A stretch of 64,000 nt of DNA. Source: Circinella minor. Its lineage: Eukaryota; Mucoromycota; Mucoromycetes; Mucorales; Lichtheimiaceae. Below the pieces are notes generated by a model. That model searched no databases. It was not told where the DNA came from and saw only the letters and a program-made list of their open reading frames with translations. Location of the stretch: NCBI GenBank assembly GCA_016758965.1, contig JAEPRB010000081.1, forward strand, positions 90,003 to 154,002, in the 5' to 3' direction. The position numbers were made by a program, and so were the translations under genes. Below, in pieces: positions 12,375 through 25,770 of the stretch (position 1 is the first letter of the stretch; every line of letters starts with the position of its first letter).

Positions 12375-15300
12375 TTATGTTTCAAGTACTAGTCGTATCA
12401 GTCGTTGGGATATGGGTGCGTTCATTGATTTTACAATTTCACGTAATTGACTTGCAAGCTCCAGGGATTTAACAAATCCAGCACGGATATGGTGTCTATA
12501 TATGTTTGGTTTTTTTTGTTAGCCTATAATAATGATAGTAATATATATATATATATAAAGTGAGAGAGGAGAGAATAAAAAGAATTATCACGTACAAAAA
12601 GTCAAAGGTTTGTTCCAAAGCTTGTGTTGACCAACCATCTTTCATATCCATAAGAGTTGTTACTTGTTTTACCATATGCATCAACTCAAGCAAGAACTAA
12701 ATATATACAAAAAAATTATTTAGAAACCCTGTTATATTCTTTCTCCTTCTCCCTCCTCGTTCTTTCTTGTTATTTTACCTCTGCATCTCTGTTATTATTA
12801 TCCAATTTTTCAATACGATGTAGTGCTGGTCCAAGTAAAAAGCATACATATAAAAGCTGAACATCCGTTTTTAATGTATCCGGCGTTTGTCGTAATGAGC
12901 GAAGATATCCCAAAAATACAGGGAAAATATCTAAACTGGAATAATGTAATAGACTGTGGAATAGAGCCAAGAAACAATTGGGTGCATTGGTACTGTAATT
13001 ATGCATATTGTATGTGTAATCGTTGAATATGTATGGATGTACCATTGCTTTCCGCAATCTTGAACTCATCGAGTCTCTTAATACGGCAGTTGAAATCAAA
13101 TCAGGAAGTGATTGAGACATAAAGTATTTACCATTTGTACGCTTTGGCATACCACATCGAATCTATATTTTGTTTTATCACCAAAATAAATATAATATCA
13201 TAAACGATTAAAATTGTACGTCTCTTTCATTTCCCCTTTCTTTCATAATACTTGATGATTTATATATGACTTACCAATCGACATGGTTCAGATACTTCTA
13301 ATAGACATGGATCATTCATAATCAAATTACTAAGTTCCTCCCATATTGGTCGTACAAAGTGTTCAGCCGGTAATGATGCTAATAGTAATCCAGTAGCATG
13401 AATGGTTAATGCTGAAACACCTACTTGATGAGGTCCACGTTGTAATACCAAATCCAAGATATATTTGATTATCATAGATGGAGGTACAGGTGTAAGGATG
13501 ATTTCAAGCATAGCGATAGTAATTCCTTGTACAGCTGGACTTCCAATTTCACGGAAATGGCGTTCAGGCAATTTTGGATCTGATCTTGATCCACATCTTT
13601 TTGGATTTAAGCCTAATTGTATTATAGTAATTATCTGTATGAATTTCATGAATGTTCATTTTGCAATTTTCCCCCCTTATTATGATAGATAAAAACAATA
13701 GACCTACTGTCAGCGAGTTTGTGAATAACACGTTCAAAATATTTAGCATCAAATATGCTCGCATCTAAATCATCATTTTGTGAATACGCTACTGCCTCTG
13801 GTGCAATATCATATTGATCGAAATCTAACATTTACGTGAAGAAAAATCATTATCATCATTAACTTTTCTCAAATATAACTTTTTTCTTTTATATAATAAT
13901 AATAATGTATTTTAAACGAAACAAAAAAAAAGTGAATAAAACTTACCAAGTAAACGTACGATACGTTTACAAATACGAGGATCGTTCAGGGTATCATTTG
14001 GATAATAATACAGTAACAAATTACATACATAGGATAGTGGACTATGATGATAATAGAATAAATTTCCATATCGATCCAAAATTTGTAATAGCAAATCGGT
14101 TTGTGCATATTCGATCAATCGAGCTATCAGCACTTCTAAAAAGGGTACAAAGTCATTCACAATACTTGTATAATAAACTGGCATTTGAGGTTGTAATGGC
14201 GGATCCATATGTTGACCATGGTGCTGATGTGCTTCATATTCATGATATTCAGGGAATTCATTCAAATATTGCATTAATTTTTCATGGAAATCTTCTTCTG
14301 TCCAGTATCGATGGCTAAATCCAAGGGATAACCATTTATCTGCCCTTTTTTTGAATTCAGGTGATTCCAATAATAAGTATTGAACATAATGGAATGCTTT
14401 GGTTGTTCTTTCAGGTGTTCCACTTCCTTTACCCAATGCTGATATAATGTTTGTAAAATTGACCCATTGATATTTCCAGATCATGGTATCTAATAGTTTG
14501 AATGGCTAATAATAATAAAATATAAATATAATTTTGTTAGTATTATCGAGATCAAAGAAATATAGTATAAGCGTTTTTTTTCTAATATTGAATTTTACCA
14601 AATCAGGTACATTTGCAGGATAATCCATTTTGAGAATAAAATCCACTAAATCAACTGCATGTGTATCTACTCGTGCTGGTGGTACAAGTAAAAGTAATTT
14701 ACGAATTGCTAAAAAAAATAGTGTACAACAAAAACAATTAGGTTGCATGAATAAGAACTTTTTCTTTTAAACACATTATTCAATGAATGATCAATTACTT
14801 ACATGGCATATGGAACATATCCATTGAACTTCGCATTACAGCAATTGTCCATATAATACAAAGTAAACTGGCTTGATTTTCCGATTTGGAGAACGTTTGA
14901 ATCATCATTTGTTCATGATCTGCTGAACCTTGTAGTAGATAACCAAGTAGCATTTTGTTATTTACCACTTGTTGCTTCAATTGGATAGGATTAATGACAG
15001 GACGCGGTGGGATTCGTTGATTAGGTGATTGTGGATCGGTATAGAAACTTCGAACAGCTTCAGGGAAATATTTCAAAGATTCTGGTGACCAATCCAATCT
15101 ATATTCAAAAAGACTACTCAATACACGGTATATTTGTTCAGTCTTGATATCTGCTTGACCTCTACAAAGAAAAGAGTAAGTTTATTTTTCATTTGTTTGA
15201 TATGATGTTTTAGTATTTTTTGCAAATATATATAAATTTCTATGTAAAGTTATGTCTCTTTCACTTTCTTTTTTTTTTTTTTAGCTCAATTGACTATGTT

Positions 15301-18300
15301 TATATTATATATAAATTACCTGGTCTTGATCAATCTACTGATACTTGTTATTACTGCCCGTGCAACTGTTTCAGATTCAGCAAACCAAATGGGTTTTTCT
15401 CGGTTTGGATCATCTAATGACCTTAGTAACTTGACATCCAGTTGCATTCGCTAGAACAATATATATATATAGACATTAATTAAAAATATATGTATGGACA
15501 AAACAAAAGTATCTCATTCAGCATAATATACAAAGCTATTTACTTACAGCTAAATTAAAGACAAACTGTTCCAAAACTCGATAAATTTGACGATGCTCAA
15601 GGTTTGAGACAGAATAACGAATATAATGGAAAAGTCCTGAAGAAATAGAAGAGAATGTAATAGCAAACAGAAAAAAATTGGTTAAGGATTAACTTGAAGG
15701 GGAAAGAGGTTAATTAGTATGATTAGCAATAAAATCGACTTCATGTACATATTCAAATAAAGAAAAAAAGGATATTTTAAATAACGAATGAATCGGTAGT
15801 TCATCATTTGTAACATTGTATGAAGCCAACGCATTCTTTCAACCGAAAGTGATTTTTCTGGCGTAACTCCAGCCATTTCCTCTTCATGTCTTGCTTTATA
15901 TACTCTATCACATCTTCGAATTCGATCAAAAATTTCTTTAATCATCAATTCAGACCTAAAATTCAATTCATTTATAGAAAAAAAAATTCAGTATGTAGTT
16001 CCTCAAGATAGCTTATGTGATCTATTTACAGTCCAACAATCAGAAAACTTACGAGCATGGTGCACTATAAAGAAGTTTATAAGCAGTATCAATCACTTTA
16101 GGAGAAACACACGTAATTTGCGCTCCTCTTTGATTATTTCCTTGATATCGTGGTCCAACTTCATCAAGCAACATCATTTTATATATTATTTGAAGTAATC
16201 TATTACACGCAGAAAAAAAAATACTGTCAGTCATTCCTCCCGAAAAAAAATATTTATTCGAGAATCTATTTTTTTTGCCCTACTTGTGTTTTGCGCCAAC
16301 ACCAATAAGATCCAAAAGCTTATAGCTAAGAGATCCGCCTTTAGCATAAGTCGATTCTGGGTTGCCAATAGTTGCAATCTCAGGATCTGTTGGAACAAGA
16401 TATACATATAGAGTGTATGGTAAAGTATCCCGCCGAATTTGTCCTTGAATGGCAATTTTTGTCATTTCTTGTATACTCAGATTATGGAACAAGTTTGGAT
16501 TAGTGACATTCTCTATATGTGCATACATGTATTTATTGACACACATTTATATGATTAGATTTTCAAATATACATATTTTATAAGAGAAGGAAATAATTAC
16601 TTGTTACTGTTACTTACGATGATAGCAATCATTAAAATAAGTCATGATCTTGTGGCATACAGAAGCATATTGTAAAGAAGAAGCAACTCTTGGATGCCTC
16701 ATTTTAAGATTTGTGATATCTTTAATATTACTACGCTCAAGATAAATCTGGTATAATAATAAAAAAAACAAGAGAACAAGCATATGTAAACGTGTCAATT
16801 TATCATTAGTCCCATTGCGACTTACAATTCATTGCTTCTTTTTGTAATATTTATATAATACTTACGCCACATTGTAACGCGAGGTCTCGTAGAGAGAATC
16901 CGTCAACAGATTCTGTTTGATCTTCATTATAAAGTGCAACTATTTTATCAAATAATCGTTCATCTCCATTAAAATCTCCAGGTATTACTTCTTGAGCAAC
17001 CTTGTCAATGACTGGGATATGTATATATTAAGATTGTTAGATTGACACGTCACCAGCTTCTTTTTTGACACAAGACAGTGTTAAAAAAAATCAAAACTTA
17101 CAGAATAATTGCAGTAAAAACCAAACCAAACCATTATCTTTGCTTAAATGATATTTTGAACCCGGAGGATATTCTTTTCCATTCGATTGATATACTAAAT
17201 CATAAAAATCTTTTAAAATATCTTCATAGGTAAAATATCTAATATGTTTTCATCTTGTCAGTCAAATGATTCCATTAACACCCCCCCCCCGATAGCCTTC
17301 ATACACCACTTTATAGATGTACACTTACTCAGCAGTTACAAAGCTATAAAGTTGATCTGCTGTCTCATTCATCAATTCCCATAAATCCAAGTAGGAAGGT
17401 ATTGTCATTTTAATATCATCTCCACCTCGTCCTTTGATCGATGAATCATTTGTATAATCGTTTTCATTACCAGCTGTTTTTTTTTTTTGATAGAAAAAAT
17501 GATCAATATTAGCTATCTCCCATTTTCTAACATGGTCTACGTATTGATGATAATGCTGTTTTTACTTACCATTTTTCCTGTCCGACTTGCTATGTTGTTG
17601 TATACATTGAAGTACATCACGTACTTTAGCGACCATAGCCTTGCGTATTTGAGTTGTGTCATACCCAGATTGTGTCAAAGATAATTCGAGTTGTCTAAAT
17701 TCATCCATGGAGGCACGTTGGAATAACATATCACGGAAGTGTGTTTCAATATTGGTTGAATTCCCCTCTTTTACAAATTCAATCTATCCGATCAAAAAAA
17801 AAAAAAAACAAGGGAGGAAGGACTATGAGTATCAACTTATTACTGTTATTGTTGTTATAAGATAAAGATATTTTTGTACATACAAGATCCCCTTTAAACA
17901 TATGGAAACTTGTACGAGTCGTTAAATCATTGTATTCATGGCGACGGCTTAATTGTGATATTAAAGGCCAAGATGCATCTAAAACAATTTATATCGTTAA
18001 GTAAACTCTTCCGATATCCATTCATCAATCCGACCATTCCCTCTTTTTTTTTTACCTGGAGGCATCATCAGAAACGCTAAATGTCGACGTCTTTTTCCAA
18101 GTTCATTAATAAACTTTTCCATAGTCCAATGAATACTTTGTGCGAATGTACCGTGTAAGAAATCACCATACACATCAGGTAACTAAATAAGCAATCAATT
18201 CCAACATCCACCACACGAAAAATAGTTAAGTTAATACGTACACAAAAGATAAAATACTTAATAATTACATGGATTGTGTCCAGTTACTTTTTTTTTCTGC

Positions 18301-20053
18301 TAGGATACACTTACAGCAACAATAATATCATAATGAGAAACAACACCTGCACCATCACCCATGGGTCCTAATAGTAACAAATTAATTAACTCTTTGCCTT
18401 TGTTAAGACAATTTACTTGAGCTGTTGATAAATTGGCAGGCAAGGTATTGATTTCTCGTAATACGTGTTTGATAATATTCACAGCTACCATTAATGTAGG
18501 TGATCGCTCAAATAATCGATGATCTTGAGTAATGGATATAATCATATACTGTAGTGTCATTAGCCATACATTATGATTTGCGATTGCTGGTTGTGGATTG
18601 GTGGATGCTTGTGTTGAATTTAAGAAATGGCCATAAAGTTCGGGAAACTATATTTATATATGTTGAGCTTAGAAAAGAATAAAACAGAATGCTGAAAATA
18701 CACACGCACACACACACATAATATATATATTCAATAGAAAATAAACATACAGAATACACCACATCATAATATGAAACATTTCCAATTGTGGATGATGAAG
18801 CTGAAGTAGTTGATGTTAATGCAGTAGATGTTGATGATTGTTCAATAGGTGATAATTGTCTAAGATTTTGATGAGGTAATGGTGATAATGTAGATGATAA
18901 TGATACTGTTGATGTGTTAGTAGAAGAAGATGGTGTATCATGAACTAAAAATAGATCAAGCATTTGTTTTCCAACAGCAAAACATTTCTTTTGAGTCGTA
19001 GTCATATTGGTAGCGGGTAATCGAGTCAATTCAAGTAAAATATGTTTGATAATTCCAAGAATCACTGGTGTTGCAATACCAGCGTTGTACAAAGCCTGAG
19101 GTGAATTGTTACGCAGGCAGGACAGCATGAATTGAAGCGTTACAACCCAAATTAAATAAGGTACCGAATTATTATTATTGTTGCTGTTGCTGTTGCTAGG
19201 TGCCATTTGTGCGTTACGTAATGATAATGTCAATGTAAGATCTTCAAATAATTGGCCTAACGGAAATGGTTGTTGAGATGTATGATGATGGTGATGATGA
19301 TAGTGTGCTGTTGCTGCTCCTGGGTTACCATATCCAGATGATGAGGATGAGATATTAGTAGTATTAGTAGTAGAACCTTTAGGTGTAATAGGCATAATCA
19401 TAAGTAAATGATTTAAAAAGGCTAATAGTCGAGTTGTTTTCATAAGTGTCAATGGTGGTTCGCGATATTTTAGCATAATTACTTTGAGTTGTTCAGACTA
19501 TATTTACGAGCGAGAGAAAGAAAGAGAGATTAGAATATAAATCATATATATCAACATAGATACACTTGTTATTTTTTTTACCATGTTTCCAACTACAGAA
19601 GCACGTAAAAAGTCCTGTGCTAAAGCATCGTAATCAAGACGACTGGTTTGAAGAAGGTACGCGATCATGGCACTGTCGTCGGACGAAAAAGGATCGCTAT
19701 TTCCATTCGTGTCCGGGTGCAATACGCTAACTCTTCGACGCTTAGGTGGTCTTCTACTGAAATAGCTAAAATAAATATAAATAAATAAGAGCATAAAAAG
19801 TTAGAGTTAGCACCATGGATAGAGATGTACTTTCGTAGTAAAAGAGAACTTATATTCATTATGTATACACTTTACCCACAATATTTTCGGTTCGTGTCCT
19901 CCAAGGGCTATAAAATACATGTTAGAAAGGAATCGATGAGTTTACATGAAGCATTTATTGTTACTCAACAAGAAAATAAAAAAGTCTTACAGTTGAACCT
20001 GGATCTTGAGCATCGGCAAACAGCCGTGAAATGACGGTTCTTAGTGATTCCAT
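12375..20053 (-). CDS. MED23: Mediator complex subunit 23 (MED23)
   Basis: MED23 is a tail-associated Mediator subunit linking transcription factors to RNA polymerase II. It is known from animals, plants and some fungi but is absent from Saccharomyces. Twenty-five exons fit, with outer ends 20053 and 12375, totalling 5,208 nt or 1,735 aa (human about 1,370). The C-terminal half is clearly colinear with animal MED23: MIWKYQWVN, DPPLQPQMPVYYTSIV, DRYGNLFYYHHSPLSYV, LTIHATGLLLASLP and LKTDVQLLYVCFLLGP all have counterparts. The protein is helical-repeat-like throughout. Extra length comes partly from exon 4 (19497-18751), which carries Ser/Thr/Asn tracts and a poly-His run. Start MESLRTVISRLF is preferred; an in-frame upstream ATG at 20164 would read through an inverted repeat. 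One intron holds a C10 run at 17281-17290. The N-terminal third is less conserved and less certain. Confidence 0.92.
17281..17290. repeat. C10 homopolymer in a MED23 intron
   Basis: Ten consecutive C bases lie in the intron between MED23 exons 9 and 10. A C run of this length is conspicuous in AT-rich DNA. It is G10 in the transcript. Confidence 0.85.
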
Positions 20054-21127
20054 ATTTAAAGTAATAGTATTGTTGGAACAAGAACACGGTCTTTTTTTCA
20101 GGCGACAAGCAAGTTGTGATAATTTTGGGTTCCCGCCCAAACTATTTTTGGGCGTGAAACTCAAATTAACATTAACTGCAATATTATAAAGTATACGGTA
20201 TTAAATGCTTTTTTGAACATTAAATATACATAATAACAGCCGGTCTAACTATTGTCATTTTTTTTTTACCAGATCAGCTTTCAATCCTAGTGACAAAAGC
20301 TATTTTAATTGTTTTACGACTTAATAAGAATTTGCTTTTCATTGCTGCTATAAGTATTATTACCATGAATAAATTACCTATAAGCCTATACTTTGTCAAC
20401 TACTAACTTCAGTCAAAATAAAGAGTTCGGAATATAGAGATCACTAAAAAATTAATTTGAAGAGAGACCATTATAAGCAGGTGTTCAAATAAATTAGTTG
20501 AAATAGGTATGTGAGTCAGCTGATAGTATACGTACTACTATTATGAACGAGCTATATGATGACTTCTACTAGTAAAGAATAATGAGGGAATCTAAATTTT
20601 GTTAAAATATAAAAGATATACAGTTATTTTTTTATTTTTTTTGATAGATGTTTGATTAAAAAAGAAAGAAGAAACGGTACGTGATCCAGTAAGCAGAAGA
20701 AAATCAGGATAGAGGAAAAACAAAGTATGTTTTTAATGAGTGTCAAATAAAATATATTGAAGTTATAAGCATATTAGTAACATAAAACAGTAGGGAAGAA
20801 GAAGATGATGTTTTAAATTATATGATAAAAACGAACAAGATCAAACTTGAAATTTCAATTTATTATATGGTTATCTTCGATTACAACGAGTATATACCAA
20901 TGATATTATGTACACATGAATACAACAACAAATACAGGTAGTTATGAATAGCAATAACTGAAAAAGAGATCAAAATATTGTTCCAGTAGTATATACCTTT
21001 ATTGATTTCCTATTTGTTATCAAAAATTTATGCTAGCAGGAGAGATTTTGTGTAACTTTTCCAAATTATAAATTATATACACCTGCTTCCATCTTTCTTT
21101 CTCTTTGGAAGTAATAAAACTATTATT
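20054..21127. promoter_or_regulatory. Divergent promoter region of MED23 and TPR-F-box gene
   Basis: About 1.07 kb separates the two start codons. The MED23 side holds a strong inverted repeat (20134-20154) and a TTCCCGCC site resembling an E2F/MBF-type box. The F-box side is AT-rich with a CT-rich stretch just before its start codon. I found no reading frame of note. Confidence 0.5.
20134..20154. promoter_or_regulatory. Perfect 8-bp inverted repeat upstream of MED23
   Basis: CGCCCAAA at 20134-20141 pairs with TTTGGGCG at 20147-20154 across a 5-nt spacer. It lies about 80-100 bp upstream of the MED23 start codon. The left arm overlaps TTCCCGCC, which looks like an E2F/MBF-type element. Either a transcription-factor site or a 5'-UTR hairpin is possible. 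Confidence 0.5.
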
Positions 21128-23549
21128 ATGCCTAATGGCAACTATCATTGCAATAACATCACCAATCTCTTAACATCTAAAGATGCTTGGATCCATTTTC
21201 TTGAAGAAAATGAACAAGCCACCAAACAAGGCCATCACCATCTTGTTATTGACGCGTCTTGTCGTGCCCTTGAATCTTTTATTAAATCCAGACTTTTAAT
21301 ACTCTACCAATCGCGTGCCATGGCTTACGGAAAAATAGGCCAGTTCGAAAAAGCAATAAACGATGTTCAAACCATGATTCAGTTGGGACCCCAGCAACCT
21401 CATAACTATATATTTGCATGTGAAATATATATGATGCAAGGTAAAACTATACAAGCAATGGATATATTAAATAAAGGACTTTTATTATTTTCGTCGTCAA
21501 TGACAACAACAACAACAACAGCAGCAACGAATCTGCTAAAAATGAAATTACAAGGAATTAAAAAACAATTTAAAGAAAGACATATTGATTTCATAAAAAG
21601 TGCACCTACGGAAATTATGATGCAGATATTAAATTCTTTTCAAGATAATACAAATGATTTTTTGGAATTATTGAATGTATCCAAGGTATGGCGTGATCGA
21701 ATACTGGGCTGTTCAAGAATTTGGACTCAAGTTACCACTCAATCTCTTAATGTTCAAAAGTTGGATTTACTTTGTAAAATTATGCCAAAAATTGGCCCAT
21801 TTATCAAGGAAATAAAATATGCATGTAACTATTCTTATATGCGAGTGTACCCTGACTTTGTACAACAGGTGAAAAAACAACATTTATCCAATCTTACTAG
21901 CCTTACAATTACAGGTAGACTTATCTTTGTCTTCTTATAATTATTAAAACAACTGGATAATATAAATATATACACATTTTTCAACACTAAACCATTACTT
22001 TTTCCGGTTAATTGTAGCACGAAGCGTTGGATTCGATGAACCAATATATAAAACCCTTCAAACCATTGGTCTTCAACTAATTACTTTGAATCTTATACTA
22101 TTTGACGACGAAGACAAAAATATGATGCCATATTTTTTCACCATTCTTGAACAATGTCCTAATATATTAAATCTAAAATACGGTGGTAGTGGAATGTTTA
22201 CGGATGATGAAGATGACGTTTTGAGAACAAGACCATATCATGGGTTGGATAGACTTTTTCTCCAATGCTCTTATTTATCTCATGGTGCATTGGAGTTAAT
22301 CTTGCGAAAGTGTATCCGGATTAGGAGGTTGGATCTTTCAGCAGAAGTAGTGGAAGGAGGAACAGATATTTGTAGATCAATTCAAGAATATGGAATGAAT
22401 TTGGATACATTTTGTTTCAATGCGGATGATATACCGTATCGGCAAGAATTAGCTTTAATAAAACGAGAAGAAAAAGGAAGTTACAGCAAAGAATATGATA
22501 TAGTACTACTGCAACAACAACTTCAAAACCAACAATCTAATAACAGTGGTTCCACAACAGAGTCGTCATCATCAACAACAATAGCACAAAATCAACATCA
22601 TTTATCTTATTTGCGAGTTGCAGATGAGATATACTGGCCTCCAACATTAGTACCCTTACTTTCTTCACATTGTGAAACTTTAGTAGAATTGGATATGCCA
22701 CTAAGAGTCCTCCCTGGTGCTGAATTTAGTCAACACATACGTGCCTTAGGTCAAATATCTCTACCATCATTACTTAAATTATCCATACGTGAAATCCAAA
22801 GGACGCATCGAACAGTAACCGAAATAATTCATCAATGTAACAAACTTAAAACACTTTGTCTTTCATTCATGGACGAGGAATCCGCGAAATACGTTCTCGA
22901 CTCTCTTGCTTTATCTCCAGAACAACCACAGGAGCAAAATAAGAATAATACGATTGAAGAGCTACAGATAATGGCATGCAATGACAAAATCTATTACTAT
23001 GAAAGTGGCTCTCGACATATTCTGATAGACACAACACTCGTCACTCTATTCGATGCATGTCATGATAATTATAAACGAGAAGCTACCAGTCTATCATTAT
23101 TACGAACAGTTGTGTTGGCAGGATTGGACTTTTCTGATTTCTCTTCTTTGGGACGACCCACAGTCTATTTTGATGCACTATCCCTAATGGCTAGTCTTCC
23201 AACGATTCGTTGTATCAGAATAATTCAACTGATTATACCTAAACGAGTTTTAAACCATTTTGCTCGAGCATTGCAAGAGACTGGGGTATTGGAAGAGTTA
23301 CAGTTGACCAATTTAGAGAAGTGGTTTGTTGATGATGAATCAATCAAAAGGTTTGGATCTATTGGCTCTTTAAAGATCCTTTCTCTTAATGGTTTAAGTA
23401 GCATTACGGATAATTGTTTGGAACATCTTGGCAATAATAATAATAACAGTCTTCAGACACTTTTGATTACGGATTGTCCATTTGTAACACAATTTGGATT
23501 ACGTGGTCTACAAGGCTGTATTCCACATATTGTTTTAAACAACAATTAA
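21128..23549 (+). CDS. TPR and F-box protein (leucine-rich-repeat-like C-terminus)
   Basis: F-box proteins bring substrates to SCF (Skp1-Cullin-F-box) ubiquitin ligases. Two exons fit, 21128-21914 and 22018-23549, totalling 2,319 nt or 772 aa. Residues ~33-135 form TPR-like helical pairs (SRAMAYGKIGQFEKAINDV and IYMMQGKTIQAMDILNKGL are typical). The F-box follows at ~157-205 (SAPTEIMMQILNSF through VSKVWRDRILG). The rest is divergent LRR-like sequence (RIRRLDLSA, LKILSLNGLSSITDNCLEHL, LQTLLITDCPFVTQFGLRGL). The domain order resembles fungal Dia2/Pof3, and such TPR-F-box proteins are numerous in Mucoromycota. I cannot assign orthology or a substrate. Thr, Ser and Gln tracts interrupt both exons. 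Confidence 0.87.
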
Positions 23550-24828
23550 CAATTTTGTATATACATACAAGCATACAAACATAGATAGTAGCTTTTATTA
23601 TTATCTATTTTACCCATTACTACGTATTGTATTTCTATTAGTTCTTAGTTATAGAATTATTACTACCATAATAAGAATTCTTTGTAGAAAGTATCAATAT
23701 ATATGTTATTACTTTTACAACCAAATTAATAGTTTTACATGGAGATTGTTTTTTGAATCCGTATATAGTACGTATAAAGGTATTTGCGAGAAATGTGAAA
23801 TAAAAAGAGTTGTACTGTAGTGACTACACGTGATCACGAGTCAGTAGTGGTATAATATTTACATTGTTACTTGAGGTTGATTGATAGTGATGAAGTTGTG
23901 GCGTTATTTTTTTTTTCCTTTAAGAGTTGCAAAAAAAAAAAAATACTATAGGAAAATACAAGAATGTTGTCTTTATTGTCCTTGTCTGGTAAGCCAGGAT
24001 CCAAATGTAAAAGATCTTTTTCCTTGTTGCACGTACTGATAATAATAGCTTTTTCCACTTTTTTCAATGCTTCTTATTAGATAACAGCCCACACTTTATT
24101 ATAATGCATATAAGAATATATCTCTTTATCCCAGATGAAATAAGACGAACAGACCTCAATTCTAAAAAGGAAGCTGAGTAAAAGCGCATGACGATATCCT
24201 GGGATCCGTCAACTTAAAATAAAAGAATAAAAGGGAATACCATGGATAAGCCCGATATACTTCAGAACAGTAGCTATAGTAACCCTCTTAATATTGATGA
24301 CTAATCTTGAGTACCCGACTCCAATATCAATCTTGTACACCATTTAATTAATCAAGCCCATAACTCATAAAATAGAAAAAGTGTAAATATGTCGTTGTAA
24401 ATATTATTGTAGAAGAACACACTAATTATAGTTTTAAAATTATTGTTAAAGATATATAACAAACTCTCAAAGGATTTTACCTTGTCCGTTTTTATTTCCT
24501 ATGATACTCTTCTTAAAGTAACCAAATATCACACATATAACAATACAGAAACTCGTCTTAAAGCGCGCACTATTGTATTGTTGCAAATGAAATGTTATAC
24601 GATTGATTATTTTCGTGCAAGTATATGTAAATATTTATGTTTGTGAAACAGTTGATGGAAAAACTAAATGTGCATTGAGTTCCGAGTCAGCCAAGTTTTT
24701 CAGATTGCCTAATTCAAGTAATGAAAAAAAAAAGTTAAGAAATTTAAGCTACATTATTTATTCATTCAACAGATTCTCACACTTTCTTCTGTTCTCTGTT
24801 TTTTTTATATTAATCTTATTTATTATCT
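23550..24828. other. Intergenic, no gene seen
   Basis: This 1.3-kb stretch lies between the F-box gene and the GNAT gene, both on the plus strand. It has short open frames only, none recognisable. A T-rich tract just before 24829 fits a fungal promoter or leader for the GNAT gene. No TATA box is convincing. Confidence 0.55.
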
Positions 24829-25770
24829 ATGACTTTTATTATCCGTAATTCTATTAATGCAGAAGAAGCGTCCAATGTCCTTTATCCATGGGTAAAAAAA
24901 GAAAACTGGGATCCTGGTTACGATGGGAATGATATCAAACTGGCATATTTTCCATCCGATCCAAAAAGCTTCTTTTTTGGTACACTTCCACAACAAGAAA
25001 ATCAGATTGTTTCATCTATTTGTGCTATTCAACACAACGATAAGACAGGTTACATTGCGTTTTATGTTGTTGAATCTTCACACCGTAAAAAAGGTTATGG
25101 ATTACAACTTTTCAATCATGCATTGGATCATTTGAAAGAAAGTCCCTGGATTGGCCTGGATGCAGTGGAAGCCCAAATGGAAACTTATAAAAAATCGGGA
25201 TTTGTTGTTCAATCCCAATCAACTCGTTATGTTGGTGGTATAGACAACATCAAAAGTATCAACAAAACTACAACAATGAGTGGTGCCATTATAGTTGATT
25301 TGAATAGTGTATCCATCGACGACCTCATCCATCAAGATCATTGTTACACAGGAATGCGTCGTCCCACATTTATAACAAATTGGGTCCAGTATCATGTCAA
25401 GCATGCTTATGGTTTTGCTTTAGTGAATCCAAATACAAAGCAAATAGAAGGGTTTGGTTGCATGCGACGTTGTGCAAGTGGAGCATATCGTATAGCTCCT
25501 CTTTACAGTGATACACCAGATCATGCATTTGATTTGGTAACAAAATTAACTGGTATGGTGAAAGACAAAGAAGACGTTCAATTTTCTGTGGATGCATGGT
25601 TAGCAACAGAGGCACCAAAGGAACTTTTTTCTAAAAGGATGGGATGGAAGGCAACAAGTAACATGTATCGTATGTGGCGCAAGGGAAATAATAATACTCT
25701 AACTGATGATAAACCACCAATCGGATTGGCGAAAGGATTTTATGCAATTGCTTCACCAGAAGTTGGATAA
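24829..25770 (+). CDS. GNAT-family N-acetyltransferase with second C-terminal GNAT-like domain
   Basis: GNAT enzymes transfer acetyl groups from acetyl-CoA to amines. This is a single-exon gene of 313 aa. The N-terminal domain shows motif A, with a beta strand (TGYIAFYVV) followed by the acetyl-CoA-binding turn HRKKGYGLQLF (R/Q-x-x-G-x-G/A) around residue 88, then a strand and MYKKSGF-like motif B (METYKKSGF, about 117-125). From about residue 165 a second domain (YGFALVNPN, IEGFGCMRRC, YRIAPLYSD, MYRMWRKG) resembles the DUF1248-like half of tandem GNAT proteins. Substrate is unknown. Unlike most neighbours it has no intron, which may reflect its short length or transfer; base composition looks similar to neighbours. 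Confidence 0.82.
   Translation: MTFIIRNSINAEEASNVLYPWVKKENWDPGYDGNDIKLAYFPSDPKSFFFGTLPQQENQIVSSICAIQHNDKTGYIAFYVVESSHRKKGYGLQLFNHALDHLKESPWIGLDAVEAQMETYKKSGFVVQSQSTRYVGGIDNIKSINKTTTMSGAIIVDLNSVSIDDLIHQDHCYTGMRRPTFITNWVQYHVKHAYGFALVNPNTKQIEGFGCMRRCASGAYRIAPLYSDTPDHAFDLVTKLTGMVKDKEDVQFSVDAWLATEAPKELFSKRMGWKATSNMYRMWRKGNNNTLTDDKPPIGLAKGFYAIASPEVG

Noticed and set aside
13905..14318. 137-codon plus-strand frame opposite MED23
   Set aside because: It lies over conserved MED23 codons; the MED23 frame is supported by homology, this one is not.
19665..19859. Alternative frame over MED23 exon 3 (reads SVEDHLSVEELAYC)
   Set aside because: It looks plausible locally but does not continue into the next exon; the frame through RRPPKRRRVSVLHP keeps phase with both neighbours.
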